NCBI RefSeq assembly: GCF_000559085.1
Contig: NZ_JALN02000001.1
Span: forward strand, 4,774,001-4,838,000
Source of the DNA: Mycolicibacterium aromaticivorans JS19b1 = JCM 16368
Lineage (GTDB): Bacteria; Actinomycetota; Actinomycetes; Mycobacteriales; Mycobacteriaceae
Direction: 5' to 3'
Length of the DNA: 64,000 nt
How positions within the stretch are numbered: position 1 is the first letter of the stretch; every line of letters starts with the position of its first letter. Position numbers and translations under genes: made by a program. Under the pieces are notes generated by a model. The model was not told the origin of the DNA. It made no database searches and saw nothing but the letters and a program-made list of their open reading frames with translations. Of the stretch, positions 1-11,913 are shown one piece after another.

Positions 1-1726
<1,726 letters not shown>

Positions 1727-1763
1727 ATGGTATGCCGCGGCCGAACAGTTCTAGACTGGGCCG

Positions 1764-2168
1764 GTGAGCAGCATTCCCGCCGGCGAAGACGTGCTGGATC
1801 CCGACGAGCCCGTTTACGATCTGCCGGCGGTCGCCGCGTTATTGCACGTCCCGGTGACCAAGGTGCATCAGCAGTTACGGGAAGGCCATCTGGTCGCGGT
1901 GAAACGCGGCGGGGTCCCGATGATCCCGAAGGCCTTCCTCAACGCCGAGGGTGAGGTGGTGAAAAGCCTGCCCGGCCTGCTGGCGGTACTGCGCGACGGC
2001 GGCTACCGCGACACCGAGATCCTGCGTTGGCTGTTCACCGCCGACCCGTCACTGACGATCACCCGCGATGGGTCGCGTGAGACGGTCAGCAACGCTCGCC
2101 CGGTGGATGCGCTGCACGCTCATCAGGCTCGTGAGGTGGTTCGGCGCGCCCAGGCGATGGCGTACTGA
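1764..2168 (+). CDS. Small DNA-binding protein, Rv2175c-like (PknL substrate family)
   Basis: A 134-residue cytosolic protein with a winged-helix/HTH-like core (YDLPAVAALLHVPVTKVHQQLREGHLVAVKRGG) and a strongly conserved end (SNARPVDALHAHQAREVVRRAQAMAY). It matches the family described in M. tuberculosis as a DNA-binding protein regulated by PknL. The GTG start at 1764 is forced: an in-frame TAG sits at 1752-1754, so no longer N terminus is possible. The M. tuberculosis protein, as I remember it, has about a dozen extra N-terminal residues that include the reported phosphorylated threonine; these are missing here. The gene is divergent from pknL and its last 83 bases overlap the convergent mptA. 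Confidence 0.9.
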   Translation: MSSIPAGEDVLDPDEPVYDLPAVAALLHVPVTKVHQQLREGHLVAVKRGGVPMIPKAFLNAEGEVVKSLPGLLAVLRDGGYRDTEILRWLFTADPSLTITRDGSRETVSNARPVDALHAHQAREVVRRAQAMAY

Positions 2169-3645
2169 CTTTCAGCGAGTACCAGGCCGCCAGAGCGCAC
2201 GCGGTGGCCAGCAGCACATGGATCCACGAGTACATCCCGTGTGAGCCGTCCGGTTTGAAGATCACCATGATCCACGTGGAGAACCCGGCGATCAGGGCGA
2301 TCGCGGTGCGGGATTGTGCCAATGCCGACAGCACCGCCAGCGGCCAGGTGTAGTACCACGGCAGCGCCGCGGGGACGAAGAGCACGACGACCAGCATCGC
2401 CCACGCGATGCCGGTCAGCGCTTCGCGGTCGTCGTGGCGAAACCGCCACCACAGCAAGGGAAGTGACACGGCGATGATCGCGATGCCGACGATCCGGGTG
2501 ACGTCGAGTACCGCGTAGAAGTTGACCGGCATGAACAGTCCGCCGATGGCGTTGGTGAGGTTCGCGACGGCCGTCGGGATGGTCAGCCAGTTGATGATCT
2601 TCACTGATCCGGCCAGCGCCGTCAGCCAGCCCAGACCCACCCCGGCGACCCAGGACAGCACGGCGAACACCACGACGAAGATTGCCACCGACGCCGCCGA
2701 TGCGGTCGTGAAAGCTCTTGGCGCGGTGTATTTCTTCCGCTCTCGCAGATGCCGCATCCACACCCACACCATGAACGGCAGGGCCAACACCGCAGTCGCC
2801 TTCACCGCCACGGCGATCGCGATCAGCGCGGCCCCGGCGGCGTGGTGGCGGGCTAACGTCAGCGCGATGCCGGCCATCATCAGGCCGACCATCAGCATTT
2901 CGTTGTGCACGCCGCCCATCAGGTGAATGATCACCAGCGGGTTGAGAGCGCAAATCCACAGTGCCACCGCGCCGTTCGCGCCGATGTGACGGGCCACCCG
3001 GGGCGCCGCCCAGATCAGCATTGCCAGCCCCGGCAGCATGCACAGCCGCAGCAGCATGGTGCCGGCCACCACATGGTCGCCGACCAGGGTGGTGACGAAC
3101 CGGGCAACCAGGATGAACGCCGGGCCGTAGGGCGCAGTGGTGGTGGTCCAGATCGGACTCACGTTGTCCAGCAACGAATTCTGGTTCACCACCGGTCCGA
3201 CGGCATACGGGTCGAGACCGTCGCGCAACAGCGCGCCCTGCGCCAGATAGGAATAGGTGTCCCGGCTGAACAGCGGAACGCTCAACAGCAGGGGAGCCAG
3301 CCAGAATCCGGCGGTCGCGATCATCGCGAAATCGCTGATCTCGGCGTCTTCATCGACAACTCTGCGGCCCACCCACAGCCAGGCGACCAGCATCAGGACG
3401 ACGCCGACCCACAGCAGCACCGATGACACCACCAGGCCATGGCCGAATCGCAGCCAGGACAGGTGCATCGACTCCAGCAGTGGGTCGTGCTGGCGGGTGC
3501 TGCCCGCGCCGAGCCCGCCGAGGGTGAGCAGGATCGCGCCGAGGAAACCGAGCAGAGCAGGGCGGCCCTCGTCAGCGGCGGTGAACGCCGCAATGCGCGC
3601 GAGGCCGGCCCGGCTGGTCGGTGTGGTGGGTGTGGTGGCGGACAT
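2086..3645 (-). CDS. mptA: Polyprenyl-phosphomannose-dependent alpha-1,6-mannosyltransferase (MptA-like)
   Basis: A 519-residue polytopic membrane enzyme of the GT-C superfamily with a dozen or so hydrophobic helices. In mycobacteria MptA extends the alpha-1,6-mannan backbone of lipomannan and lipoarabinomannan on the outer face of the membrane, using polyprenyl-phosphate mannose. Visible support: the first large loop contains FSRDTYSYLAQGAL with the acidic residue expected of GT-C enzymes, followed by GLDPYAVGP, and a later GGVHNEMLMVGL segment. It lies 4 bp downstream of idsA2, whose isoprenoid product class feeds such lipid carriers. The Pro/Glu-rich C-terminal tail is encoded antisense to the end of the Rv2175c-like gene. 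Confidence 0.9.
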   Translation of the reverse strand: MSATTPTTPTSRAGLARIAAFTAADEGRPALLGFLGAILLTLGGLGAGSTRQHDPLLESMHLSWLRFGHGLVVSSVLLWVGVVLMLVAWLWVGRRVVDEDAEISDFAMIATAGFWLAPLLLSVPLFSRDTYSYLAQGALLRDGLDPYAVGPVVNQNSLLDNVSPIWTTTTAPYGPAFILVARFVTTLVGDHVVAGTMLLRLCMLPGLAMLIWAAPRVARHIGANGAVALWICALNPLVIIHLMGGVHNEMLMVGLMMAGIALTLARHHAAGAALIAIAVAVKATAVLALPFMVWVWMRHLRERKKYTAPRAFTTASAASVAIFVVVFAVLSWVAGVGLGWLTALAGSVKIINWLTIPTAVANLTNAIGGLFMPVNFYAVLDVTRIVGIAIIAVSLPLLWWRFRHDDREALTGIAWAMLVVVLFVPAALPWYYTWPLAVLSALAQSRTAIALIAGFSTWIMVIFKPDGSHGMYSWIHVLLATACALAAWYSLKVSTPSPGRAEPPHEPDERAAHPPGERC

Positions 3646-3649
3646 GGGC

Positions 3650-5492
<1,843 letters not shown>

Positions 5493-5515
5493 GTGGGTAT
5501 CGTGCCAGATCCGCG

Positions 5516-6121
5516 CTACAGCGGGAGGCTACGACCCAGAATCGCGAACGCCCGGGGATCGCCGGCGAAGTGGTAGCCGCGGATCACGTCGGTGAAGCCG
5601 AGCCGCCGGTACAGCCGCCAGGCACGGTTGGCCTCGCCGATGATTTCGGGAGTCGACAGCAGTACGTGGGACTCGCCGCGGTCGGCCAGCAGGCGTCGTG
5701 CGAGCGCTTCACCCAGTCCTCGGCCCTGGGCGCTTGGGTGGATGTGGAGCTCGGTCAGTTCGAAGTAGCTGCTGGTCAGCCTGCTGATCTCGTCGGCGGG
5801 CACGCCGATGCGGTGCAGCCCGGCCACCACCTGCTGCTGCCACCACTGGTCGGGGGCACCGCAGTAGCCGTAGGCGATACCGAGCAGGGGAGCGGCCGAC
5901 AGTTGCGCGGTCCCGGGCTCGACAGCGGGTGCCACGTCGGCTTCCACGGCGGCGACGGCTTTCCACCCGTGCCGGCGGGTGTGCTCGAGCCACATCGCCG
6001 CCCGCTGGCCTTCGGTGCCGCGCGGGTAGCGCATGGCGTCGACGTACACGCTCAGTGCGTCGTGAAGACGCTGCGCCATGTCGGTGGGCGACAGATCGAT
6101 GAGGAAAGTCGCCAACGCCAC
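5516..6121 (-). CDS. GNAT-family N-acetyltransferase (Rv2170-like)
   Basis: A 201-residue cytosolic protein with a C-terminal GNAT fold. The acetyl-CoA-binding motif is clear (ELHIHPSAQGRGLGEALARRLL, about 128-149), followed by the ANRAWRLYRRLGF segment typical of motif B. The GTG start at 6121 is preceded by an AAAGG ribosome-binding site. The acyl acceptor cannot be read from the sequence; the M. tuberculosis relative has been linked to lysine acetylation of isocitrate dehydrogenase, which I cannot test here. It is the first gene of a minus-strand run that continues to lppM, idsA2 and mptA, so it may share their promoter in the 6122-6387 gap. Confidence 0.87.
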   Translation of the reverse strand: MALATFLIDLSPTDMAQRLHDALSVYVDAMRYPRGTEGQRAAMWLEHTRRHGWKAVAAVEADVAPAVEPGTAQLSAAPLLGIAYGYCGAPDQWWQQQVVAGLHRIGVPADEISRLTSSYFELTELHIHPSAQGRGLGEALARRLLADRGESHVLLSTPEIIGEANRAWRLYRRLGFTDVIRGYHFAGDPRAFAILGRSLPL

Positions 6122-6387
6122 GATGCCTTTCTGTCTGCCGATGGATCCGGGGGTGCATGGCCATTATCAGTGCACTAGCGACCCGGCTCTGCCGCTGCTG
6201 TGGTGACCAGGCCCTTACGTGGTGGTGGCGGGGACAGAACAACGCCTGGACACGGCTACAATCGGGTGGACCAACTAGGTGGTACGCCGCACATCTAGCT
6301 CGTATCATTTGGTTAGTCGCCCCGTAGATTGCTGGGCAGCCAAGTTCTATCGGAATCGTGACCGGCCGTGTCGGCAAGGAGGGACGA

Positions 6388-6801
6388 ATGCCACTCTCCG
6401 ATCATGAGCAGCGCATGCTCGATCAGATCGAGAGCGCTCTCTATGCCGAGGACCCCAAGTTCGCCTCGAGTGTGCGGGGCGGAACTCTGCGGGCCCCCTC
6501 CACGCGCAGACGATTGCAGGGCGCCGGCCTGTTCGTGATCGGTCTGGCGATGCTGGTTGCCGGGGTTGCGGTCAAGGCCTTGTGGTGGACCGGCAGCTTC
6601 CCGATTCTGTCGGTGATCGGCTTCGTCGTGATGTTCGGCGGCGTGGTCTTCGCCATCACCGGCCCGCGTGTCGCCGGCGGCCGGGACCGCTCGAGCCCGT
6701 CGTCACCGTCGTCCGGTTCGCGTCAGCGCCGGCCGAAGAGTGGCGGCGGATCGTTCACGAGCCGCATGGAGGATCGCTTCCGGCGTCGTTTCGACGAGTG
6801 A
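6388..6801 (+). CDS. DUF3040 membrane protein (Rv2169c-like)
   Basis: A 137-residue protein with the DUF3040 opening MPLSDHEQRMLDQIESALYAEDPKFASSV, two adjacent membrane helices (about 45-65 and 71-90) and a Ser/Arg-rich cytosolic tail. The ATG at 6388 is chosen because AAGGAGGGA lies 3-11 bases upstream. This family is widespread in Actinobacteria next to the dcw cluster; no function is established. It is transcribed toward mraZ but separated from it by an intrinsic terminator, so it is probably its own unit. The 266 bp to the divergent GNAT gene show no convincing -10/-35 pair by eye. Confidence 0.88.
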   Translation: MPLSDHEQRMLDQIESALYAEDPKFASSVRGGTLRAPSTRRRLQGAGLFVIGLAMLVAGVAVKALWWTGSFPILSVIGFVVMFGGVVFAITGPRVAGGRDRSSPSSPSSGSRQRRPKSGGGSFTSRMEDRFRRRFDE

Positions 6802-6820
6802 TCGTCAACGTCTCGAATAC

Positions 6821-6849
6821 GGGGTAGCCGCTTCGGCTGCCCCGTTTTT
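6821..6849 (+). terminator. Intrinsic terminator after the DUF3040 gene
   Basis: The arms GGGGTAGCC (6821-6829) and GGCTGCCCC (6835-6843) form a 9-bp stem with one G-T wobble around a 5-base loop, followed by GTTTTT. It begins 20 bases after the stop codon. This is a textbook hairpin plus T-run, uncommon in GC-rich mycobacterial DNA, and it insulates the dcw operon from upstream transcription. The gene-free stretch 6802-7164 otherwise holds only the MraZ operator. Confidence 0.85.
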
Positions 6850-7088
6850 GTTTGCCTGGACCCCGCTCCGGCAGTTCGCCCTGCGCGATATCGACACGAG
6901 GGATGTCGATCCGCCATCTGAGTGACCGCGGTGTCGATCTCGACGCGCGCTGATCACCCCCACTTCGCCCCACCGGTAGTTGACCTGCGCTTTTGTGGGT
7001 CTAGTCGACGGCTCAACGGCTCGGGGCGGGGCAGAGGTGGCAGGGAGTGGCGGATGTCGATCGAAAACAAGCCATTATGTGGAGCAAA

Positions 7089-7118
7089 GTGGGGGATTGT
7101 GGGGTATTGTGGCGGTTA
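7089..7118 (+). promoter_or_regulatory. MraZ operator: three 10-bp direct repeats
   Basis: Three tandem units read GTGGGGGATT, GTGGGGTATT and GTGGCGGTTA (7089-7098, 7099-7108, 7109-7118). MraZ proteins bind arrays of three or four GTGG(G/A)-type repeats at 10-bp spacing just upstream of their own gene, placing successive sites on one DNA face. The array ends 46 bases before the mraZ ATG, as expected for autoregulation of the dcw operon. A CATTAT hexamer at 7073-7078 is a possible -10 element, without a clear -35. Confidence 0.85.
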
Positions 7119-7164
7119 ACGGAGCGACGGCTCCGGGGCGTGAGGGCAAGGAGATGTGCACAGC

Positions 7165-7596
7165 ATGTTTCTCGGCACGTACACGCCCAAGCTCGATGAC
7201 AAAGGGCGGCTGACACTGCCCGCCAAGTTCCGCGACGCATTGGCAGGAGGGTTGATGGTCACCAAAAGCCAAGATCACAGCCTTGCCGTCTACCCACGTT
7301 CGGAATTCGAACAGCTGGCCCGGCGGGCGTCGCAGACCTCGCGCAGCAACCCGGAGGCGCGGGCGTTCCTGCGCAACCTGGCGGCCGGCACCGACGAACA
7401 GCACCCCGACTCCCAGGGCCGGATCACGCTGTCGGCGGACCACCGCCGCTACGCCAACCTGTCCAAGGAATGCGTGGTGATCGGCGCCGTCGACTTCCTC
7501 GAGATCTGGGACGCCCAAGCCTGGCAGGAGTACCAGGAGACCCACGAAGAGAACTTCTCCGCGGCCAGCGATGAAGCACTCAGCGACATCATCTGA
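7165..7596 (+). CDS. mraZ: Transcriptional regulator MraZ
   Basis: A 143-residue DNA-binding protein with two swapped-hairpin AbrB-like repeats ([18 protein letters not shown] at about 9-26 and [16 protein letters not shown] at about 85-100). MraZ forms ring oligomers and represses the dcw operon through the repeats upstream. The ATG at 7165 is preferred over the GTG at 7156 because AAGGAG (7148-7153) is then 11 bases upstream and the length equals the M. tuberculosis protein. It is the first gene of the dcw operon; its end overlaps the longest version of rsmH by 26 bases. Confidence 0.96.
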   Translation: MFLGTYTPKLDDKGRLTLPAKFRDALAGGLMVTKSQDHSLAVYPRSEFEQLARRASQTSRSNPEARAFLRNLAAGTDEQHPDSQGRITLSADHRRYANLSKECVVIGAVDFLEIWDAQAWQEYQETHEENFSAASDEALSDII

Positions 7597-8767
7597 GCTG
7601 GCCGCCCAGCCGGAGGTAGCCCGTGCATCGTGGTCTCTGCCCGAACCGACCCTGACGTACTTCCCCAACGCCAGGTTCACCTGTTCGGACAGGGACCTCG
7701 ATGCAAGGGCGGACGGTGCCCGATTCGGTGCGAGGCTGCACCTAGAACCCGGAGGTTCCGTCGTGGTTGACCAATCCGACCGCGAATCAGGGCATGGGCA
7801 CATCCCCGTCCTGCTGGATCGGTGCGTCGAGATCCTCGGCCCCGCGCTGACCCGCCCGGATGCGATCCTCGTCGACGCGACCCTGGGTGCCGGCGGCCAT
7901 TCCGAGCGCTTCCTGACCGAATTCCCCACGTTGCGCCTGATCGGGCTGGACCGTGACCCGGGTGCCCTGGCCGGTGCGCGAGAGCGGCTGGCCCCGTTCG
8001 CCGACCGGATCACCTTGGTGCACACCCGATACGACGGCATCGCCGAGGCTCTTGCCGAAGCCGGCTGGGAGGCAACCGAATCCATCGACGGTGTGCTGTT
8101 CGACCTCGGTGTTTCCTCGATGCAGCTCGACCAGGCCGAGCGCGGATTCGCCTACTCCAAGGACGCGCCGCTGGACATGCGGATGGACACCGACGCCCCG
8201 CTGACCGCCGCGGAGATCCTCAACACCTATGGCCGCGCCGAACTGACCGACATCCTGCGTCGCTTCGGCGAGGAGAAGTTCGCCCACCGCATCGCGGGGC
8301 TGATCGTCGAACGACGCCAGCACGCGCCGCTGACCACCACCGGCGAACTGGTCGAGATCGTCTACAAGGGCATCCCGGCGCCGGCGCGCCGCACCGGGGG
8401 TCACCCTGCCAAGCGAACCTTCCAGGCCCTGCGGATCGCGGTCAATGCCGAGCTGGACTCGCTGACGGCGGCACTGCCCGCGGCGCTTGCCGCGCTGCGT
8501 CCCGGCGGGCGGATCGCGGTGATGTCCTATCAGTCTCTGGAGGACCGGATCGTCAAGACGACGTTCGCCGCAGCAACCGCCTCCCGGTCGCCGGCCGACC
8601 TGCCCGTCGAATTGCCCGGCTATGAGCCGGAATTCAGCGCGATCACCCGCGGTGCCGAACGCGCCGACGCCGCGGAAATCGAACGGAATCCACGCAGTGC
8701 ACCGGTTCGGCTACGGGCGCTGCAGCGCGTGATGTCGGTCAACCGGGGACGGGGAGGAAACAGCTGA
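7571..8767 (+). CDS. rsmH: 16S rRNA (cytosine-1402-N4)-methyltransferase RsmH
   Basis: Methylates C1402 of 16S rRNA using S-adenosylmethionine. The methyltransferase motif [16 protein letters not shown] is followed by [51 protein letters not shown] and [11 protein letters not shown]. Two starts are possible. The ATG at 7571 lies inside mraZ and gives 398 residues, including an N-terminal segment ([16 protein letters not shown]) that I remember as conserved in the M. tuberculosis protein. The GTG at 7763 has a strong GGAGG 7 bases upstream and gives 334 residues, close to the bacterial norm. I keep the longer form because of the conservation. It overlaps the next gene by one base. Confidence 0.93.
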   Translation: MKHSATSSELAAQPEVARASWSLPEPTLTYFPNARFTCSDRDLDARADGARFGARLHLEPGGSVVVDQSDRESGHGHIPVLLDRCVEILGPALTRPDAILVDATLGAGGHSERFLTEFPTLRLIGLDRDPGALAGARERLAPFADRITLVHTRYDGIAEALAEAGWEATESIDGVLFDLGVSSMQLDQAERGFAYSKDAPLDMRMDTDAPLTAAEILNTYGRAELTDILRRFGEEKFAHRIAGLIVERRQHAPLTTTGELVEIVYKGIPAPARRTGGHPAKRTFQALRIAVNAELDSLTAALPAALAALRPGGRIAVMSYQSLEDRIVKTTFAAATASRSPADLPVELPGYEPEFSAITRGAERADAAEIERNPRSAPVRLRALQRVMSVNRGRGGNS

Positions 8768-9960
8768 TGAAGGTGGGGCGCAAGCCAGCCGGCCCGGCGG
8801 ATCGCAAAGAGGCCAAGCGGGACAAGAACGAACCGACCAAGTCGGCCAGGAAGAAGGCGGGCGCAGGCACGGCCACTGCCCGTCGCCGCGGCACCGAGGC
8901 ACCGGCACGGGGCGGACGTGCATCGGCCCGCCGCCCGCACGAGCCGCGAGCACTGCGGCAAGGACCGCAGACCGCGCCGGTCGCACGGCCCACCGAACGT
9001 CCCACCCGGGCGAAGAACGTCAGTCAGGCCAAGGCGCGAGCGAAAGCGCGTAAGGCGAAGGCTCCCAAAGTCATTCGGCCACCACTTCGCGACCGGCTGA
9101 TCGCCCGGCTGGCCGGTATCGAGCTGCGTCCGCACACGCTTGTCGCCAAAGTTCCGTTCGTGGTGCTGGTGATCGGGGCCTTGGGTCTCGGGCTGGCCGT
9201 GACGCTGTGGCTGTCCACCGACGCCGCTCAGCGGTCCTACCAGTTGGGCACCGCCCGGTCCACCAATGAGGCGTTGTCCCAGCAGAAGGAAGCCCTCGAA
9301 CGCGACGTCCTCGAGGCGCAATCCGCGCCCGCGCTGGCCGAGTCCGCGCGCAATCTGGGCATGATCCCGTCGAAGGACACCGCGCATCTGGTTCAGGATC
9401 CGACGGGCAACTGGACCGTGGTCGGCAAGCCAAAGCCGGCCGAAGGGGTGCCGCCCCCGCCGTTGAACAGCAAACTGCCCGACGACAAGCCGCTGCCGCC
9501 TCCCGCCCCCGTGCCGCCCCCGGTGGCCGCGCCGAAGCCGGGAAGTTCACCCGAGGTTCCGGTGCGTGTCGCACCCACTCCGCTCGGTGGTCTGCCGTTG
9601 AATGGTGCGATGCCCTTCGGCGTTCCCTTGGCAACCTTGCCCGGCACGGTTCTCGCACCCGGCGCTGTCCCGGCTCCCGGCACTGTCGCACTTCCCCCCG
9701 CGGCGGCGCAGGCGCCGTTGCCCGGCACGCTGGCGGTCCCGGCTCAGGCGCCCGCGCCCGCGCCGGGCCTCGTGCTCGCACCGGTGCCCGCACCCGCTGA
9801 CGCAGCACCGCCCGCTGCCGCGCCGCCCGCTGCCGCGCCGCCCGCTGCCGCGCCGCCCGCTGCCGCGCCGCCCGTGGCCGCGCCGCCCGTGGCCGCGCCC
9901 GATGCCCCGGTTGCGCCCCCGGTCGATCCGCCCGTCGCGCCCGCCGGAGCCGGTCAGTGA
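8767..9960 (+). CDS. FtsL-like proline-rich division membrane protein (Rv2164c-like)
   Basis: A 397-residue bitopic protein in the ftsL position between rsmH and pbpB. Layout: a very basic cytosolic N terminus (about 1-110), one membrane helix (VPFVVLVIGALGLGLAVTLWLS, about 128-149), a short coiled coil (SYQLGTARSTNEALSQQKEALERDVLEAQ), then a long Pro/Ala-rich outer tail (about 220-397). The helix plus coiled coil is the FtsL/DivIC architecture, and the protein likely joins FtsQ and the FtsW/PbpB synthase. FtsL in most bacteria is near 100-120 residues, so both extensions are large. The tail contains a 15-bp tandem repeat and is probably variable in length. Confidence 0.85.
   Translation: MKVGRKPAGPADRKEAKRDKNEPTKSARKKAGAGTATARRRGTEAPARGGRASARRPHEPRALRQGPQTAPVARPTERPTRAKNVSQAKARAKARKAKAPKVIRPPLRDRLIARLAGIELRPHTLVAKVPFVVLVIGALGLGLAVTLWLSTDAAQRSYQLGTARSTNEALSQQKEALERDVLEAQSAPALAESARNLGMIPSKDTAHLVQDPTGNWTVVGKPKPAEGVPPPPLNSKLPDDKPLPPPAPVPPPVAAPKPGSSPEVPVRVAPTPLGGLPLNGAMPFGVPLATLPGTVLAPGAVPAPGTVALPPAAAQAPLPGTLAVPAQAPAPAPGLVLAPVPAPADAAPPAAAPPAAAPPAAAPPAAAPPVAAPPVAAPDAPVAPPVDPPVAPAGAGQ
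9808..9897 (+). repeat. Six 15-bp tandem repeats in the ftsL-like gene
   Basis: Six contiguous in-frame units encode PPAAA/PPVAA pentapeptides: four copies of CCGCCCGCTGCCGCG (9808-9867) and two of CCGCCCGTGGCCGCG (9868-9897). The first four are identical, which points to recent expansion by slippage. In-frame gain or loss changes the length of the extracytoplasmic tail by five residues per unit. Confidence 0.92.
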
Positions 9961-11876
9961 GTCGCCGGGATTCCAAACGGCAGCGCACCTCTGCGGGCAA
10001 GGCTCAACCGGATCCCGGGCCCGGGCGTCCGGCAAAAACTCGTCGCACCCGTGAGATCATCGAAAGTGGTTCCCGCACAGCGTCATTCATCTTTCGCCAC
10101 CGCGCGGGCAACATCGTCATCTTCCTAGCCCTCGGCGTGGCCGCCACCCAGCTGTTCAACCTGCAGGTGCCACAGGCCGCCGGCCTGCGTGCCGAGGCTG
10201 CCAGCCAGCTCAAGGTGACCGATGTCGAGAAGGCGGTGCGCGGCAGCATTGTCGACCGCAATTTCGACAAGCTGGCCTTCACCATCGAAGCCAGGGCGCT
10301 GACCTTCCAGCCCGCCAAGATCCGCAAGCAGCTGACCGAGGCGAAGGAGAAGTCGCCTTCCGCACCGGATCCCGACAAGCGGCTCACCCAGATCGCCACC
10401 GAGGTCGCAGGCAAGCTCGACAACAAGCCCGATGCGGCCACCCTGCTCAAGAAGCTGCGCAGCAACGAGACCTTCGTCTACCTGGCCCGCGCGGTCGATC
10501 CGGCGATCGCCGACGCCATCATCAAGAAGTTCCCCGAGATCGGCGCCGAACGCCAAGACCTGCGCCAGTACCCGGGTGGCGCCTTGGCGGCCAACATCGT
10601 CGGCGGTATCGACTGGGACGGCCACGGTCTGCTCGGCCTCGAGGACTCGATGGACTCGAAGTTGTCCGGCACCGACGGCTCCATCACCTACGACCGTGGC
10701 TCCGACGGTGTCGTCATCCCCGGCAGCTACCGCAACAAGCATGACGCCGTCAACGGCTCCACCGTCCAGCTGACCCTCGACGACGACATCCAGTTCTACG
10801 TCCAGCAGCAGGTCCAGATGGCCAAGGACGCTTCCGGCGCCAAGGACGTCTCCGCGGTGGTGCTGGATGCGAAAACCGGTGAAGTGCTGGCGATGTCGAA
10901 CGACAACACCTTCGACCCCAGCCAGGACATCGGTCGGCAGCAGGACAAGCAATTGGGCAACCTGCCGGTCACCTCGCCGTACGAGCCGGGATCGGTGAAC
11001 AAGATCGTCACCGCGTCGTCGGTGATCGAATACGGGCTGTCGAACCCCGACGAGGTGCTGCATGTGCCCGGCTCGATCAACATGGGCGGCGTCACCGTGA
11101 ATGACGCGTGGAGCCACGGCGTGATGCCGTACACCACCACCGGCGTGTTCGGGAAGTCGTCCAACGTCGGCACCTTGATGCTCGCGCAGCGGATCGGGCC
11201 GGAGCGCTACTACGACATGCTCGGCAAGTTCGGTCTCGGGCAGCGCACCAATGTGGGTCTGCCCGGTGAGAGTTCGGGCCTGGTGCCGCCGATCGACCAG
11301 TGGTCGGGCAGCACGTTCTCGAATCTGCCCATCGGGCAGGGCCTTTCGATGACCTTGCTGCAGATGACCGGGATGTACCAGGCCATCGCCAACGACGGCG
11401 TGCGCATCCCGCCGCGGATCATCAAGGCCACCGTCGCCGCGGACGGCACACGCACCGAAGAGCCGCATCCCGCCGGCATCCGCGTCGTGTCGCCGGAGAC
11501 CGCCCGTACGGTGCGCAACATGTTCCGCGCGATCGTCCAGCGCGACCCGATGGGTTACCAGCAGGGCACCGGGGCGCCGGCCGCCGTCGACGGCTATCAG
11601 ATCGCAGGCAAGACGGGAACGGCCCAGCAGATCAACCCGGCGTGCGGCTGCTACTACAGCGACGTCTACTGGATCACCTTCGCCGGCATGGCGCCCGCGG
11701 ACGATCCCCGCTACGTCATCGGCATCATGATGAACAATCCGCAGCGCAACCCGGACGGAACGCCAGGTCACTCGGCCGCGCCGCTGTTCCACAACATCGC
11801 CGCCTGGCTGCTGCAGCGGCAGAACGTGCCGCTCTCGCCGGATCCCGGCCCGCCGTTGATCCTGCAGGCCACATAA
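9957..11876 (+). CDS. pbpB: Septal transpeptidase PbpB (FtsI, class B PBP3)
   Basis: A 639-residue class B penicillin-binding protein that cross-links peptidoglycan at the septum. After a basic cytosolic N terminus there is one membrane anchor (NIVIFLALGVAATQLFNLQV, about 53-72), the dimerisation/pedestal domain with RGSIVDRN, then the transpeptidase: SVNK with active-site Ser346, SSN at 401-403, and KTG from Lys552. The GTG start forms a 4-base GTGA overlap with the previous stop. FtsW, three and more genes downstream, is its expected glycosyltransferase partner. The C terminus contains the paired cysteines of CGCYY, an unusual local feature. Confidence 0.96.
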   Translation: MSRRDSKRQRTSAGKAQPDPGPGRPAKTRRTREIIESGSRTASFIFRHRAGNIVIFLALGVAATQLFNLQVPQAAGLRAEAASQLKVTDVEKAVRGSIVDRNFDKLAFTIEARALTFQPAKIRKQLTEAKEKSPSAPDPDKRLTQIATEVAGKLDNKPDAATLLKKLRSNETFVYLARAVDPAIADAIIKKFPEIGAERQDLRQYPGGALAANIVGGIDWDGHGLLGLEDSMDSKLSGTDGSITYDRGSDGVVIPGSYRNKHDAVNGSTVQLTLDDDIQFYVQQQVQMAKDASGAKDVSAVVLDAKTGEVLAMSNDNTFDPSQDIGRQQDKQLGNLPVTSPYEPGSVNKIVTASSVIEYGLSNPDEVLHVPGSINMGGVTVNDAWSHGVMPYTTTGVFGKSSNVGTLMLAQRIGPERYYDMLGKFGLGQRTNVGLPGESSGLVPPIDQWSGSTFSNLPIGQGLSMTLLQMTGMYQAIANDGVRIPPRIIKATVAADGTRTEEPHPAGIRVVSPETARTVRNMFRAIVQRDPMGYQQGTGAPAAVDGYQIAGKTGTAQQINPACGCYYSDVYWITFAGMAPADDPRYVIGIMMNNPQRNPDGTPGHSAAPLFHNIAAWLLQRQNVPLSPDPGPPLILQAT

Positions 11877-11913
11877 CCGGGTCACGGTGCCGGCTGGGTA
11901 GGGTGACAACCCA

